Under the pieces are notes generated by a model. The model was given only the letters and a program-made list of their open reading frames with translations, did no database searches and had not been told where the DNA came from. Made by a program: the position numbers and the translations under genes. Positions 63,176 through 64,000 of a stretch of DNA of 64,000 nucleotides are shown in pieces. The DNA comes from Symsagittifera roscoffensis (Eukaryota; Xenacoelomorpha; Acoela; Convolutidae): contig NC_087069.1 in assembly GCF_963678635.1 (NCBI RefSeq), positions 31,102,776 through 31,166,775 on the forward strand. The letters are read 5' to 3'. Position 1 is the first letter of the stretch; every line of letters begins with the position of its first letter.

Positions 63176-64000
63176 AGCTAGAAATCTCTGAAAGTTTCTG
63201 TCACGAGATATAAATCAAGTTAGAAATCTCGATAAGTTAAGCTAGCAACCTCTGAGAATTACTTTCACGAGATCTATGTCAAGAAAAAATCTCATTAAGT
63301 GAAGCTAAAACTCTCTGAAAATTCTTGTCACGAGATCTAAGTCAAGTTAGATATCTTGTTAAGTTAAGCTTGAAATCTCTGAAAAAATCCTGTCACGAGA
63401 TCTAAGTCAAGTTGAAAATCTCGATAATTTAAGCTAGAAATCTCTGAAATTTCCTGTCACCAGATCTAAGTCAAGTTAAAGTTCTCATTAAGTTGAGCTA
63501 GATCTCTCTGAAGGTTCCTGTCACGAGATATAAATCAAGTTAGAAATCTTGATAAGTTAAGCTAGCAACCTCTGAGAATTCCTGTCACGAGATCTTAGTC
63601 ATTAAAAAAATCTCATTAGGTTAAGCTAGAAATCTCTGAAAGTTCCTGTCACGAGATCTAAGTCAAGAAAAAATCTCATTAAGTAAAGCTAGAACTCTCT
63701 GAAGGTTCCTGTCACGAGATCTATGTCATCTTAGATATCTTGATAAGTTAAGCTTGAAATCTCTGGAAAAATCCTGTCATGAGATCTAAATCAAGTCAGA
63801 AATCTCATTAAGTTAAGCTAGAAATCTCTGAAAGTTCCTGTCACGAGATATAAATCAAGTTAGAAATATCGATAAGTTAAGCTAGCAACCTCTGAGAATT
63901 CCTGTCACCAGATCTAAATCAAGTTAGTTATCTCGATGAAATAGGCTAGCAATTTCTGAAAACTCTTGTCACGAGATCTAAGTCAAGTTAGATATCTTGA
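63176..64000 (+). repeat. Partial further copy of the 2,115-bp unit, cut by the window end
   Basis: From AAAGTTTCTG at 63,191 the sequence follows 62,101 onward at an offset of 1,090 bp through to base 64,000, with a few changes (GATAAGT for CATTAGGT class positions, CTAGATCTC for CCAGATCTC). The amplification therefore continues beyond the window with a shorter step. Confidence 0.82.

Larger units (their letters stand above)
26417..64000 (+). repeat. Satellite array, right segment
   Basis: The array resumes at the second copy of the GAAATCTC target duplication and continues without a unique interruption to the window end. The last bases are mid-monomer, so the array extends beyond it. Orientation stays constant. 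Monomer kinds are shared with the left part, but from about 55.9 kb a distinctive set dominates: AAGAAAAAATCTCATTAAGT, GAGATATAAATCAAG and GATGAAGTAGACTAGC. No gene is visible. Confidence 0.97.

Noticed and set aside
1-64000. CRISPR array
   Set aside because: Repeats are contiguous and degenerate, with no unique spacers between constant repeats and no cas-like genes. This is tandem satellite.
1-64000. CENP-B box or telomere repeat
   Set aside because: I found no word resembling the core of the mammalian CENP-B box and no telomere-type short G-rich repeat. Centromere identity is therefore not supported by a known motif.
1-64000. Hidden bacterial operon, phage or defence system
   Set aside because: There are no coding regions, ribosome binding sites or terminators, and the whole window follows the satellite period apart from the two short insertions.
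58946-64000. Treating identical copies as certain biology
   Set aside because: Near-perfect tandem copies in satellite can also come from assembly errors. I report them as seen but cannot exclude a misassembly from sequence alone.

Overview
The window is almost entirely one eukaryotic satellite DNA array. About 63.6 of 64 kb is built from head-to-tail copies of a roughly 64-bp, AT-rich monomer (about one third G+C). I found no segment in the opposite orientation, no protein-coding gene and no RNA gene. A typical monomer reads, in pieces, CCTGTCACGAGATCTAAGTC / AAGTTAGAAATCTCGATAAG / TTAAGCTAGAAATCTCTGAAAATT. It carries a BglII word (AGATCT) and a hairpin-capable dyad. The 64-bp length is not a multiple of three and stop codons recur, so open frames are rare. 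The sequence does not name a species. A long satellite with higher-order repeats (HORs) and a short inverted-repeat transposon points to a eukaryotic nuclear chromosome, probably pericentromeric, centromeric or other heterochromatin.

The monomers are of several recurring kinds: the plain 64-mer; a 56-bp form lacking AGAAATCT; an 89-bp form with an extra half-unit; a form with TAAGCTTTTATTTCTGATAA followed by CACCAGATGTAAG; and a form with CACGAAAGTCAAGG. These are ordered into blocks that were copied at larger scale. By matching marker words I measured tandem or near-tandem units of 1,043, 1,127, 690, 945 (with an internal 248), about 855, about 700 (four copies), 475 (many places), 1,389, 2,389, 312, 941, 250 (three copies), 850, 1,143/760/504, 505, 1,206, about 610 (three copies), 2,014 and 2,115 bp, plus dispersed copies 2.2 to 8.3 kb apart. 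This is what repeated unequal exchange or segmental amplification produces. The array runs off both window ends.

Only two stretches are not satellite. At 26,202-26,416 sits a 215-bp MITE-like DNA transposon with about 28-30-bp terminal inverted repeats, an 8-bp target duplication (GAAATCTC) and an internal palindrome. At 7,742-7,959 sits a 218-bp unique sequence of unknown origin with no clean target duplication. Neither is carried in any of the satellite duplications.

I see no hidden enzymatic or defence system. What merits a second look is the layered repeat architecture, the hairpin in the monomer, the mobile half-monomer module, the CpG-decay pattern and the two insertions. All identities and periods come from reading and marker-word arithmetic, not from an alignment program.
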